Positions 41,659 to 54,700 of a DNA stretch of 64,000 bases are shown in pieces (positions within the stretch are counted from its first letter, which is position 1; the number at the start of each line of letters is the position of its first letter). The position numbers and the translations under genes are program-made. A model generated the notes under the pieces. It saw only the letters and a list, made by a program, of their open reading frames with translations. It made no database searches and had not been told where the DNA came from. The stretch spans positions 806,001 to 870,000 of the forward strand of contig JAOVFP010000012.1 in the NCBI GenBank assembly GCA_025738555.1. The letters run 5' to 3'. The stretch comes from Cyathus striatus. Its lineage: Eukaryota; Basidiomycota; Agaricomycetes; Agaricales; Nidulariaceae.

Positions 41659-43056
41659 AGGACCCCTGATAATCCCTATAACAGTTAGTTCCTCGAAAAA
41701 AAAAAATTGTCCGGACTGTCATAAACGAAATTTTGAAATTTTGTCCGGATAGCATCCAGGTTCGCCCGCCAGGCTCAGGATTTGTCCGGATTGAGTGTTC
41801 TAAGTTCCAAAAATCAGTATTTTCGTTTTTTTTTTTTTCAATTCCACGAAATCAAGCTTCTAGAAGATGCAAACCAAAAACCTATGTATATTAGATTGAA
41901 GTAAAAACAAATTGCTGTAAGTCAGAACTATATTATAATCATCACCATCAGAGATATTGTTGTTTTTCGTCCTGCTATTGAAGATCTTTGGTGCTGCTGC
42001 GGGTTGAGCCTTTTGGGATTGAGGATCACGAGATATGTCCATATAGAATTTGCTATTCAAGGCAAGGCCAATATTAGACTGAAGGGTGATAGCATTCGAG
42101 GGAATGGTTGTTAGAAATTGAATGAGTGCAATCAGTTGGAAGTAGAAGTTACTGAGGAGGAAAGTTGCCTTCGGTGTAACATTAAAGTAATTTGCAGTAC
42201 TGTTCTTGAAGATCTGAACACCTAAACTTGAGATAGCTGCATGTTTTACATTTTTCCCTGGAGCCTTTGAGTACATAGTTAAGACTGTTCTGATTGTTAA
42301 CATTTAAGCAAAAGATAGTTTGCAATACACCTACCATGCACAATGCAAGGACCAAATGAAACGGTAGAAATAGAGTGTAGATTGACTATGAGAGGCAGAA
42401 TAATTATTGTTTGAATTGCTCCAGAGCATATACAGCAGTTTATATAGCGGAATAAAATAAGATAAGGCGGAACATGAGTACTGCATGATGAAGGTACGGA
42501 TCATCCTTGAGTGAAAGAATGCTGCAACATTGTGAAGACAAGGAAACGATAAAATGACTAGAAAAATTAAAAGTTGAATGTCTTGTCTAGTCATTGGGCA
42601 GTCGTAGGTAAGTAGTCACTGTATCCCAAGCCTATCCAAGCTCAGGCTGTTTCGGGTGGCTCACGGAGATGAGTGAACTGTCATTACGGTGCTTGTTCAG
42701 GTATATAATAGGGAATGATTGAAAACGTCGGTCAGAGTGAGATTCGGTGATTGGAGAAAGCGACAGATGAATGTTGACGTTGAGCGCTGAGCAACAGGCG
42801 CAGTCAGTAGACATCGAGCCTGGGAAACTGTAAAAATTATCTAAGCATTGGTGATGTCACTGGTCAGCCACTTGGTATTTGTCCGGACAGGGATCTTACA
42901 TCTGAAATTTTTGACCGTCGATGTCCGGATAGGTGAACAGAGTTTGACGGTATTTTTCCCCAAAAAACGTCCGGATTGCGACAAAGTTCCGGGGCCATAG
43001 GCCCCGGTTTGTGTCCAGATTGGCGACTAAGTGTAGTAGGGATAATCAGGGGTCCT
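41659..43056. mobile_element. hAT-like element, 1398 bp, 8-bp TSD GGTAGGGG, inserted in the older element's TIR
   Basis: It starts AGGACCCCTGATAATCCCTA at 41659 and ends with the inverse at 43056 (AGGGATAATCAGGGGTCCT). GGTAGGGG flanks it directly at 41651-41658 and 43057-43064. The subterminal regions carry TGTCCGGA-type motifs, three near the left end (about 41710-41800) and four near the right end (42882-43020), as in hAT subterminal arrays. The interior has short minus-strand frames (up to 147 codons at 41860-42303), none with a transposase motif. It is therefore non-autonomous. Confidence 0.88.
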
Positions 43057-43402
43057 GGTAGGGGACACTAGGATCCAGCACCTTTATGTAAGCAGCTTAT
43101 GTAAGCGCCAAGAGGTGCAAAATCTGCAATTTCAAAAATTCTAAAAGTTTGTCAATGCATAGTGTGCTCGGAAATGTTGTCTTAGATACCCAGTAGCCTC
43201 TCTAATGTATTAAATATGATACAGTTTATAATTTATTGATGTATTCATGATATGAGGCTTTTAGCTCAGCAGCCATTGAAGGTGGAAGAACCCTGTGACC
43301 GCTATATCTCCGGTTCGCCCAGGATGCCTCAGGTCCACTTAAACCTTGATTGTAAGAATCAATGAAGCGTGCTGAGCGATTAGCATATCTAATTGTTCAA
43401 TA

Positions 43403-43591
43403 TTAGTTATCTGCTATTGTTCTCTTACCAAGCTCAGGCATATACTCGTCATCATCTTCATCTGTCACCTCTTCAACAGTTGCCTGCTGCTGTCCACACT
43501 CTTCAGCAATGTTATTGTTCACTTCATTTGGTGTAACACCACACTTCATACTATTCAAACAGTTCTGAGTGCTTTTGGATCGCCGGCCCAT
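43403..43591 (-). pseudogene. Short remnant frame, possibly transposase N-terminus
   Basis: It starts M-G-R-R-S-K-S-T-Q-N and ends in an acidic tail (T-D-E-D-D-D-E-Y). It sits alone inside the older TA-flanked element. An M-G-R-basic start recalls some fungal transposase N-termini, but 62 codons without a catalytic domain cannot prove it. Confidence 0.3.
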
Positions 43592-44013
43592 GGGTTGTGT
43601 AGTGAATTTTAACTGTTTTCAACTTATTTTACACCGATATCAGCCAGTGCGCAATGATATCTCATCGATCTTATCAGTCACGTGTGCATATTAGCCGATC
43701 GCTTAGATCAAATGGTATGATTATGTAAGACGCAAAATGTTGATGGAAAAAAATTCAATTTTTGTCTAACCAACGGAAACATCATTTCCAGGCATTATAA
43801 AGTACTTTTGTAAAAATTCTTACATTACAAATAACTTGGTGGATATACAAAATTTTGAAAAATAAAGTCGAACGTTCTGTTCAGATATATGTGTACTACA
43901 ACTTGTTCAGCTCAGATATGCTCAAAAATAGGTGTTGAGGAAGGAATTTCGTGAATGGTAAAAGTAGATTTTGGATTACATAAGGGTGCTGGATCCGAGT
44001 GTCCCCTACCTTA

Positions 44014-45009
44014 GTACTGAATTTGATGAAACCTCCTAGGCGAGATGAAACATTGTGACCGACCAAATGTTTGGATGTTGATGTTTAGGAATGCTAAAAA
44101 AGTTTTTTCGTCGGTCATTATAACTTCCTCAGTTGCTTCTCATTGGCAGGACAAGGTTGGGACAAGGTTGCAATGTTGAGCGAGGAGTAATGGTGGAATC
44201 AGTTGGGAATCAATGCTTTGTTAGTGCTTTCAATTAATTTGTTGATCATTGATCAGTTTCTTTAAACTTACAACAACAAGGACAAGTACAGCGGTAAAGA
44301 CCAAAATTGAGACTCAACTCTGCTCAGATTGGACTCCGTCTTCCTTCAACTTCCTTCGTGCCACCTACAGTCCTGAGTTTGCTTGTACACTGATAGTTGA
44401 ACCTAATATACTTCATATCATTTACTTAAACAGCTGCGTAACAATATTCTCTCTATTTATTTTACCATTTCACGTATCCATAGTACTCACAGATAAGATG
44501 AGTACTATACTTACGTAGTTCAACTTATTTTGCACTGTAGGTACTTACACACTTGTCCAACATTTATCCTCTAGCTCTCTCTCTGTGTGTCTTCTGAGAT
44601 CAAATTTAACATCATTGTCGACACCATATCGTTTATTTAAATGCTCGCTTCTTTGAGAGCTATTCAGCATTTACTATTTTATAGATTGGATGCCAATTAA
44701 CTTTGTATACTACACAAAGACATACATTGGCACAGACCAACACAGATAATTCACCCTGGTATGTGCGAACCACTCACTAATCTGTCCCCATGGATTTTGA
44801 GCTCAAATTAAAATATGTTATGGGGGTGGCTTTAAATTGCAGCAAGATTCTGTCGGAAGCTTACTATCATAACTCCTACTCATATTCTCCAGAGAGAAAA
44901 TAAATCCATGAGTTTAATGTAAGTAAGCTAAAAACTACGGTGGGGTTTCTCGTGGTTACTATCAAGTACAAGATGATAACAAGTAAAATTCAAACTCCTT
45001 AGGCCTTCA
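44014..45009. other. Gene-free AT-rich region
   Basis: About 1 kb with no gene. It is the 3' side of the 45-kb surface-protein gene. Confidence 0.4.
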
Positions 45010-45855
45010 CTACAACAACGCAACAACAATACTAATTAAAACGCTAATTGCACCGCCACCCCGAACAGTAGTCGTGAAAGCTGAGTTGGAATTGCTATTC
45101 AATGCGTTACTGGAGCCATTTACAGAAGTGGTTCCAGATGGTGATGCGATGGCGCTAGATGGTTTACTACTGATGGAAATGGGTGCGCAGTTTCCTATGA
45201 AGGAAGTGATGGTGAAGGTCGCAGCATCACTGTTTGAGATGGAAGTTGCTCTGGAACTGGTAAAGGATGTCGTGGTACCATCGATGAAGCTGAAAGAACT
45301 GCCAGTAGCGACAGAGCCAATAGTTGTCTCCCCAAAGAATCCGGAAGAACTTTCCGCGTTGAAAGAACCAGTAGTGGTACCATCGAAGGAACTGGAGGAT
45401 CTGGTGGTAGGGATAGGACTTTCAGTGGAGGTGAAATCGGCAATGGAAGTTGAGTCCCGAGCCCAGATGGAGATGGAAGAAGTGAATATCTCCTCCGTGG
45501 TTTGTGAGGAAGAAGTGAATATCTCTTCCGTAGTTTGCGAGGAAGAAAAAAATTCGACAGTGGTGTCACTCGGCAAGCTTGAAGTGAATGCACGAGTGGA
45601 TAGAGTGGTATCCAAATTCGTAAATGTGGTAGTAGGCACAGTTTGTGATTCAGTTACACCACATGTGACAAACACAGTTACTGTATCTGTAAAGCCGATG
45701 ATATGCGAAGCCTCGCTGACCGTGACGGTGGAGGACGCTTCAAAAGTGCTAGTGACAACCGTGGCGGATGAAAGCTGCCTCTGAGTAACCGCCGACAGAA
45801 CAAAGTCGGCGAGCATTGCAAGTACTGAAATGCGGAATATCGCGGAAGTCTTCAT
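45010..45855 (-). CDS. Ser/Thr-rich GPI-type cell-surface protein, 281 aa
   Basis: The frame is open far upstream (to 46317), but the start at 45855 is chosen for three reasons: M-K-T-S-A-I-F-R-I-S-V-L-A-M-L-A-D-F opens a signal peptide, the paralogue at 48057 begins M-K-T-S at the same point, and a matching TATA-like box lies 60-75 bp upstream. The body is mostly Ser/Thr with a tandem S-S-Q-T-T-E-E-I-F-T-S repeat. Two cysteines are conserved with the paralogue (V-T-C-G-V, G-N-C-A-P). The C-terminus is S-S-N-A-L-N-S-N-S-N and then G-A-I-S-V-L-I-S-I-V-V-A-L-L, a GPI-anchor signal. It would be a heavily O-glycosylated wall or surface protein. It is intronless. Confidence 0.75.
   Translation of the reverse strand: MKTSAIFRISVLAMLADFVLSAVTQRQLSSATVVTSTFEASSTVTVSEASHIIGFTDTVTVFVTCGVTESQTVPTTTFTNLDTTLSTRAFTSSLPSDTTVEFFSSSQTTEEIFTSSSQTTEEIFTSSISIWARDSTSIADFTSTESPIPTTRSSSSFDGTTTGSFNAESSSGFFGETTIGSVATGSSFSFIDGTTTSFTSSRATSISNSDAATFTITSFIGNCAPISISSKPSSAIASPSGTTSVNGSSNALNSNSNSAFTTTVRGGGAISVLISIVVALL
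45476..45541. repeat. 33-bp coding tandem repeat, two copies
   Basis: GAAGAAGTGAATATCTCCTC starts unit 1 at 45476 and recurs with two substitutions at 45509. On the minus strand it encodes an 11-residue unit, S-S-Q-T-T-E-E-I-F-T-S, twice. Such repeats can change length by slippage. Confidence 0.8.
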
Positions 45856-45911
45856 ATTGCTATAGAACGGAAACAAAGAGGAATAAGACTGGCTGTTTGA
45901 AGTCACAAAGC

Positions 45912-45930
45912 CCACAGCCCTTTTTAAATA
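45912..45930 (-). promoter_or_regulatory. TATA-like core promoter of the 45-kb surface-protein gene
   Basis: On the minus strand TATTTAAAAAGGGCTGTGG lies 57-75 bp before the ATG. Nearly the same string precedes the paralogue at 48107-48127. Confidence 0.6.
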
Positions 45931-47214
45931 TTTTAACGCAAGAAGCTGTGATATTAATATTAAATTATTCAGTGCGCACTGCTTAAACAAGGTTAATGAG
46001 CCAGTGACGTTGCTAGAGCGGAGAGAAATGACCGTTTCGTGATAGTATGCAGTCCTTTGAGTCGGGAAACCTATTGATGATCTTTTGTCATCCGCTGATA
46101 AAATTATCCGTGGCTGTAAATAATCCCGGAGGGTTCGAGCATCGGGTATAGGGGTGAGTTCGGAATTATCGAGGGCATAGTAAAGGTCCACTGCAAAGAC
46201 GATGTAACGACAAGGTAAGACTTTTCTGTTGTCTCGTTGATGGGTACGGAATGCAGTTGCTGGAATGTCTTGTTTATTGCAAGCCTTGAAGTACCAAGCA
46301 TGTGACGTACATAGCAACCGTACGAAGAGTAGAACCTAAGGACCTGCTTAATGAAAGCGTTCGAAGTGGTCAGGCGGCCACGCAAGACCGGCGTGTTCTA
46401 CAGTGGACACGGTATTTGTAAGGTTCAATTGAATTGTCAGGAGTTTGCGATTAGTCCTGGACATATGTCTGGCACATGTCGATCCACGCGATCAATGCCT
46501 TGTACGGAAATCTAAAAGCAGCCATAACAAATAATGCCTTTTGATGAAGTTTGTAAATAGCGAGCACCGTGAATGGATATGTTATGACTCATATGAAATT
46601 GCCCGTGAACATTTGAACGCAGTGTAAGTGCAGAAAACAAAACAAGGTCACGTTTAAAAATACTTACGCGTGCCACAGCGTCAACATATCCAAATATGAA
46701 ATCGCGACTCAGCCTCCGAGAAGTTCAACCCAAGTTTGAGCAACTTTTGGTCGGATAAATTTACTGCTACACGTGCTGTTCAAAATCGGTAGGCTGCATG
46801 TTGGACAGCATACGCCAAATAATCGACAGCGTTAAAATATGCCTGGTAGCCACGGGCTTAAAATCCCCATAGTAAAAGTAAAAACAATCAAACCGTCAAA
46901 ACCGATAAAGCATCTGGCTGTGGTTGCAAGGTGCACAGTAACACATCCTAAATTCGTAAGATATATCGCGGCAAGGTACAGCCGATCATTAAATGGTATC
47001 CGATACCAGTGTCCTACACCAATATTCTAATACTAATGTCCCAAACCGGTGTACTACACTGATATTCTGATACTAATGATGTCCTGACCGTATTACCATA
47101 TAAGTATAGGAAGAAGTAGAAGTCCATTAACTGAATGTCCATTCCCTAATGGAAGCAATGATCAGTGAGTAAATCGATGTGTAAGCCTTCGCAAACATAC
47201 CGTAAAATTACGTC
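45931..47214. other. Intergenic region between the two surface-protein paralogues
   Basis: About 1.3 kb. The minus-strand frame continuing upstream of the 45-kb gene (to 46317) is open but lacks codon or motif support. Near 47010-47075 CCGATACCAGTGTCCTACAC and a similar CCGGTGTACTACACTGATAT form a short imperfect repeat. No gene is seen. Confidence 0.4.
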
Positions 47215-48057
47215 TTACAGCAACGCAGCAATAACACCAATGAAAGCGCTAACTGCAGCACCGGCCCCGACAGCATTTGAGAGCGCAGAGTTTTTACCAC
47301 TAGAGTTCAAGTTATCGCTGGTACCACTGCCAGAGGCAGATGATGATGACGCGGTTCCTGTGCCGTTAACTCGTATGGTAGTAGAAGATGGCACACAGCT
47401 TCCTAATGTAATGGTGACGGTCGTTGTAGCATTGGAGGTGGCAGTTGCGCTGACACTCCCCGAAAAGATGCTGGTTGCATTGTTAAAGATGGTAGCAGTG
47501 GTGACACTCCCCGAAAAGGTGCTGGTTGCATTGTTAAAGATGGTAGCAGTGGTGACATTAACGACGTCAGTACTTGTGAAATTGGCTGAAGACGATTTCG
47601 CTGAACGTGCTGAGAGGATATTACTAGTGGCATTTGGGAAAGTTGTGGGAGCAGATGATGACTCCCAGAATGTAGAAGTGACGTTGGAAACGGGGAAAGA
47701 TTCGACGGTGGTGTTGGACGACCACCCAGTTTCTGTAGCATTCACGAAAACTGCAGTACTAGGCGCTGCAGTTGCAGTGCAGTTAACATACACAGTAACT
47801 GTAGCTGTGCTATTGAATGAAGTCGAAGTGGCGTTGGAGGGAGCCGCAGTGGAAGAGAAGGATGGTTCCACAACGGTAGCTGTGCTATTGAATGAAATCG
47901 TAGTGACGTTGAAGGGAGCCACAGCGGAGGAGTAGGACGATTCCACAGCGGTAGCAGTAATAGTAGCCAGGGAGGATGAAAAGACCTGAGCGGACGCCAA
48001 CAGGACAAGGTCGGAGACTGTTGCGAAGAGGACTGAGGATACGATGGAAGTCTTCAT
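47215..48057 (-). CDS. Ser/Thr-rich GPI-type cell-surface protein, 280 aa
   Basis: It starts M-K-T-S-I-V-S-S-V-L-F-A-T with a signal peptide ending about A-S-A-Q. The body is Ser/Thr/Ala-rich with many N-x-S/T sequons (F-N-S-T, F-N-V-T, P-S-N-A-T, N-N-A-T). There is a V-T-V-Y-V-N-C-T cysteine site, and a second Cys in G-S-C-V-P. A 17-residue repeat (T-T-A-T-I-F-N-N-A-T-S) occurs twice. The C-terminus S-S-G-K-N-S-A-L-S-N then V-S-A-F-I-G-V-I-A-A-L-L is a GPI-anchor signal. It is intronless and lies head-to-tail with the 45-kb paralogue. It is probably a glycosylated wall protein; its role is unknown. Confidence 0.78.
   Translation of the reverse strand: MKTSIVSSVLFATVSDLVLLASAQVFSSSLATITATAVESSYSSAVAPFNVTTISFNSTATVVEPSFSSTAAPSNATSTSFNSTATVTVYVNCTATAAPSTAVFVNATETGWSSNTTVESFPVSNVTSTFWESSSAPTTFPNATSNILSARSAKSSSANFTSTDVVNVTTATIFNNATSTFSGSVTTATIFNNATSIFSGSVSATATSNATTTVTITLGSCVPSSTTIRVNGTGTASSSSASGSGTSDNLNSSGKNSALSNAVGAGAAVSAFIGVIAALL
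47452..47553. repeat. 51-bp coding tandem repeat, two copies
   Basis: GACACTCCCCGAAAAGATGC (47452) and GACACTCCCCGAAAAGGTGC (47503) start two units of 51 bp that are nearly identical. They encode two 17-residue blocks in the surface protein. The high identity suggests recent duplication by slippage. Confidence 0.85.
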
Positions 48058-48106
48058 GGCGTATCAAAAACAGGGAAGAACAGTGCTTTCTGAAAACCCA
48101 GACAAC

Positions 48107-48127
48107 CCAGAGCCCTTTTTAAACATA
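48107..48127 (-). promoter_or_regulatory. TATA-like core promoter of the 47-kb surface-protein gene
   Basis: On the minus strand, TTTAAAAAGGGCTCTGG lies about 50-70 bp upstream of the ATG at 48057. It is shared with the other two loci of this family. Confidence 0.6.
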
Positions 48128-49243
48128 TCAGGAAATCGTAATATCATAAGTAGAACGAAGCACAGCTTGCACAGAGATGTCTCAAAACACGATTGTTCGG
48201 AGCGGCCAGCATGCCCGCGTGCACGAGTTGAAAGAAAGGGAGGAGTTAAGTCAGCAAGGACGGAGGGAAATGGCCGTTTCGTCTTTTACTAAATCATACT
48301 TAGATTCCTTGGTCGTCATTTTTAGACATAGCCAAGACGAGGAATTAGCGACTCGAGTACTCCCAGATAGCTCGAGCATGATGTAGGTGAGCACAGCGAA
48401 TGACTTGGTCTTGCTCAGAACAACGTGATTCCAGAGTCCTAGATATTTCAAATTTGATAGGTGTTTAGTGAGTATTAGCTTGGGATCGGCAGGAACCCGT
48501 ACGAAGCTGTGCAAGGCCGTAATGTGTAGAAATGCCAGGAATAACTCGTCTCCTACTGGAGTCTAGGATTGAGCGGTGCCGCTATCAATTCTCACATACT
48601 TAGTAACATGGTAACACCACAAGGAGAAGTTCTTAAGAAGATGGATAGCGCAGCAGTTGCAGCTTACCAGTGGCCATCGAGGCCCGCTAGTATGTTTTTT
48701 TTTAGGTCTAAAAGGAATTCCAATCTTCAAGTTTCAGATTTCGAGGGCGACACTATCTATCGCTTGATTCTGAAATAAGCTTGATTTCTAAAGCCAGGAT
48801 GAAAGAGTTCAATGAACAAACGAAGAATAGAGGAGGTAAGTTGTACGAAGTTTTGACTCCAACAAGTTTGTCAACTCCTCGCCGGTCAGCCTGGCCGTGG
48901 GAAGTCTGTGGGAAGGTCACGAATCCCCGCGATAGGTGTCCCATCGTCTTTTTCGAATCAAGTTACCCGTAGGATTTTTTTTTGTGCCATACATAAATTG
49001 AAATCGGCCCTTGCTGAGAACGATTGAACGACCAAAGTTTTGACGCGATGAATACAATTTCAAATTGAAATAGTGAGCCACGTGATGCGACTATTACGAC
49101 ATCGTCTTTCACAGCATCTCACTTGCATTTCATATCTATACCACTTGCATTTGATTCCTTTGCCAATCTTCATCACACTATTCACCTTTGTCACATAGAG
49201 TGTATCAAAAGGTTCTGGAAGGAGTTAACGCACTGTAGACCAG
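48128..49243. other. Intergenic region before the sirtuin gene
   Basis: About 1.1 kb. Plus-strand open frames at 48569-48778 and 48781-48972 look composition-wise like coding DNA (A-V-A-A-Y-Q-W-P-S-R) but match nothing and are separated by a stop. I see no supported gene. The last 150 bp are CT-rich and form the sirtuin promoter. Confidence 0.35.
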
Positions 49244-50888
<1,645 letters not shown>

Positions 50889-51778
50889 AACCGAAATCAT
50901 ATTGAAGTATTTACTTGTATATTATCCTCGTTGTGTACATCCTGCTATCCTGTCAAGCTATCGGAATGAAAGACATACTACACCATGTTCTATGCGCAAT
51001 CCAGAAGGCAGAAGGAAAACTGTAGTCTTCAATCGTACAAGTAGTATCTACACTGTGTATTATCTCTGTCGTATACATCTTTGTATCCTATCTTCGTTAT
51101 CGGAATGAAAAAAAAATGTCTGCCTCACATACTACTCCATTTTTCCTGCACAGTCCTTGCAAAGGATGGAGTCCCCACAGAGGCACGTATTATAACCACT
51201 CTACGTTTCATTACTCTGGCTCCTAGCTTAAGAAAGCAATGCTACTGAGGTTGGTCCACGAGGTTCATAGGCAGTAGTCAAAAAGACCGACACACCCTTG
51301 CCCGCTCGCTTCCTCCCGTTCAGTCGCTCCAACCAACCCTGCACGAGGTAGACATGCTCAAGGCATCTCATGAGGATTGGTGGTCGGTGCCGTGAAGAGA
51401 GAATACCTACACAGGACAAAAGATGAGAACATACCTGCGTTATTCTTCCATAGCTTGCAGCAGAGGAAGTGCATGGTCACATGTAATCATAGCATTACGA
51501 TAGTGAATACATCATGGACAAGAAAGTTGCCACCACCGACTGAGCCACCAGCCAAGGCGGCAGTTCGAACGCGAAAAAGTTTGTTGACAACCCAAGAATA
51601 CCGGAGATTAAGGGGACACAAAATACAAACCTAAACAAAAAAAAATGACAGAGCAACAAGTTAAGTGAAAATTATACTGCGGAAAGAAAGAAGGTAGTCC
51701 ATTGTTCGTGGATTGATATGACGAGTCAATTGATTATGAAAACATGAGCGGGGTAAAAAACATATGACGTGTGTTGCA
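50889..51778. other. Convergent 3' intergenic region
   Basis: The sirtuin (+) and the FYR protein (-) converge here over 890 bp. A near-duplicate stretch is present: TTGTGTACATCCTGCTATCCTG...CGGAATGAAAGACATACTAC near 50931 and TCGTATACATCTTTGTATCC...CGGAATGAAAAAAAAATGTC near 51069, about 140 bp apart. No gene is seen. Confidence 0.45.
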
Positions 51779-54700
51779 TTACAATGGTGGATTTGGGCCG
51801 GCGCCAGGGACAGGATATGCATTCATGATACTGGCGAAGGTGGCCGGAACGGGCGGGGGAGTCAAACCGGGAGCTGGAATGTCACTTGAGACGACTGCAA
51901 TGATCAAGAAAGCGTGTTCAGATAACTAACCATGGGGACTTGCTCGAGCGTCGGTGGGTGGCCGCGAAGCATCGGCTGCAGATTGTGGAGGAGCAGGTCG
52001 ATAATCAGGGAAAGACCCGGGTTGCACATTTATCTGAGAGGATGAAGCTTGCTGAAGATGCGAAACACCACCCTGAGAAGCAAGTTGTTGCTGCAACGAA
52101 GTTCCCTGTGCAGATGGCTGAGGCGAAGGAGACGAGGACTGTTGTTTTGCTTGCTGTTCAGCGACGGCAGCGGCAGCAGCAGCCCGCGCCTGGGCTTGTA
52201 TATGCTGAGGATAATGATGTATTCCTCGGGGAATAGCAGGTGAAGCAGGCGCAGGCTCTCTTTTATTCCTATCTGGATAATAGGCACCAATCGGATGAGA
52301 AGCGTCATACTCCTCCGGTAACGCAGGAATCACAGCCGCATGGCGACCACCAAGAGGCCTGTGTAAAGAAAACGAAATAAGGAACCCCTTCTGTGAATAG
52401 CCAGCGGAAGAACTTACCCTCCCTCCACAAAGTTTTGCCATACGTAATCCCTCAAACGATTTGCATTCGGAAGCTCCTGAATCAGATGCTTAATAGTGTT
52501 CTGCCCAAGTCCGAAGAAGTCAGGTCCAGAAACCGAGTTCGAATGTTGCCTGTTACGAATAGCATTCGCCTGCTTCACGATACTCGACCAAGCACCTGTC
52601 GCAGTACCGGCAATAACAGGCCTATCCGGAATATCCGAAGGTACAATCTGGAACTTTGGCCCATCACCGCCGTCGAGGATAGTGCAGTGATACACCACTT
52701 CGATGTTGGGATCAATGGTCGACAAATAACGCCTTGAAAAAAAGACCACTCAATGTTATAATTCGAAGCCGAAGACAAACACAACGCACCTAGTGACCTC
52801 ATACCCAACAGGGAAAATATACCTCTCCGTATGGAAATGCTCGCGCATACATACCGTCCCAAGACGAATAACAGTCATAATACCGACATTGAGAGGGAGC
52901 ATAGGCTTCCCCTGCTTATCCCTAGGAACCATAGGAATACTATAACTCTTGCTAGTCACCGTATGCGCTTTTAGTCTTTTCGGCTTCGCATGACGCTGGA
53001 CATCCGAAGGTGCCCGCGAAGCACTAGGCGGACTGAAACTAGGACTCGAAGGATACATCCCACTAGGGCCCGGCATAGGCGCAGCAAGATAATAGTAAGG
53101 ATTATAAGGATGAGGATACCCCGGCGTCGTAGGCGTAATAGGCGTTCCCGGAGGATAATACATAGAGTACGGATTCATAGGACCCAAAGGACCCATAGAC
53201 TGACCCACAGCCGACGTCGGAGTGGGCGATCCTGTTGCAGGCATTTTTGGAATCATCGTGCTGAGGCTCAAGTACGGATTGCTACTGAGGCTGGAAGGCG
53301 TCCCAACAGAAGGAGAAGGACTCGCAGCACCCGGCGTTCCAGAAGCCGGACTTGCACTCCCCGATCCATTGTTAGTAGGCGCGGTACCATTATTACTCAC
53401 CGCATTAGAAACGGTCGTACCATTGGAAGAACCAGGCGGTGACGTCGAAGCAGCTACAGGAGCGGAAGACGTAGAATTAGAAGCAGAAGCAGCCGTGCCA
53501 CTCGCACTCTGGGTACGCAACTGGCTTGCAGACTCAGCAGCAAGACTAGGATCCAAATTTGGATCGATATTGGAATTATCCTGCGCCTGCACCGGAGGCT
53601 CCGAAGCAGTCTTAGGCGCTTGAGGTGACTGAGAAGCTTGAGGTACAGGAGAGGGCTGAGGTGCCTGAACAGCAACAGCTGCCGCATTCTGCGCAGCAAT
53701 CGCAGCCTCAGCAACCTTAACAATATTCTCCATTTCAGGCGTCGTTTCATGCGAGGCAGGTCCATCGGTTTGAACCGGCGCCTGAGCAGCGTCGCGTGTG
53801 TCCATTGAATTAGCAGCAGTCGCGACTTCGGGTACGGGAGGAGGGAAAGCAGAAATTGGAGTGGGGAGTGAAGCTGCTGCCGCTGCTTGTATATGCACAT
53901 CCGCAGGCGGAGTGGGAAGCGGTAGCTCAGCAGGAGCGGGCGGTTTTTCCTTCTCAGCCTGTTGCGGAACATCAACTTCAGACTGATAAACATCTTCCAT
54001 CGTCACATCCTCTACAACAACAGAAGGAGCATCGTCAATAACCGGAGCAGGGGAAGGTACGTTCACAGGCGTAGGTGTCGCGCTTCTATCCACCGGAGGC
54101 TCAGGTACCGGTGTAAGCTCCTTCTCAGAAGACTGTCCTTCATTTTCAGGTACGTCAGCGTTGACGGTTTCAGGTTCAGGTTCCGGAGCAGTAACATCTT
54201 CCATATACACGTCCTCAGATATTGTGGAGGTAGCAGGCGGTGGCGAAGGAGCAGGAGAATGGGTGACCGGCGGAGGAGTAGGATCATGAATCGGAGAGGG
54301 GAGTGAATCGTATGTTTCGGGAGGAGTCGGGCCTTGAGGTGAAGGGGAGCGAGATTCTAGTGAAATTTCCTCTTCAGCAGTTGCTGTACTAGATGAAGTA
54401 CCTTCAGCTTCAGAAACAGGCGGAGCCTCAGCTACAACAACCAATTCCGCCTGATATTTTTCAGCCTCCAAACGCTCTGCCTCGGCCTTAGCTTCTGCCT
54501 CAGCTTGAGCCCTCGCCTCCGCCTCCTCCGCCCTCACCCGCTCCTCCTCAACTCGCTTCGCCTCCGCCTCAGCCTCAGCCTCGGCTTTAGCCCTAGCAGC
54601 AGCCTCAGCCTCAGCCTTTTTAGCTTCTGCTCTTGTACTAGTCGTTCTAGCACGTTTTGCAGGGGGCGGCGCCGCTGGCGATCGTTCCCGCCCAGCCTGT

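Larger units (their letters stand above)
41650..44011. mobile_element. TA-flanked DNA transposon (about 956 bp) split by an inserted hAT-like element
   Basis: The right end reads TGCTGGATCCGAGTGTCCCC and then TACCT at 44011, followed by TA. The left end is its inverse but in two parts: AGGTAGGGG at 41650-41658, then ACACTAGGATCCAGCACC from 43065. TA also precedes the left end (41648-41649). The gap is exactly the hAT-like element plus its 8-bp duplication. Removing those 1406 bp restores a continuous inverted repeat of about 35 bp. TA duplication suggests a Tc1/mariner relative. The interior holds only a short remnant frame at 43403-43591. Confidence 0.85.

Noticed and set aside
41860..42303. 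147-codon minus-strand ORF inside the inner hAT-like element, considered as transposase
   Set aside because: No hAT dimerisation or catalytic motif; hydrophobic low-complexity composition.
45074..45784. Plus-strand 236-codon ORF
   Set aside because: It is the antisense shadow of the Ser/Thr-rich gene; its Val/Glu composition simply mirrors Ser/Thr codons.
45856..46317. Open frame continuing upstream of the 45-kb surface protein, giving a 435-codon ORF
   Set aside because: The signal peptide, the paralogue's start and the core promoter all place the start at 45855. The extra 154 codons have no motif and overlap the promoter.
47165..47935. Plus-strand 256-codon ORF
   Set aside because: Antisense shadow of the 47-kb surface-protein gene.
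48569..48972. Two adjacent short plus-strand frames that read like coding DNA
   Set aside because: A stop separates them, no intron fits well and nothing is recognised.
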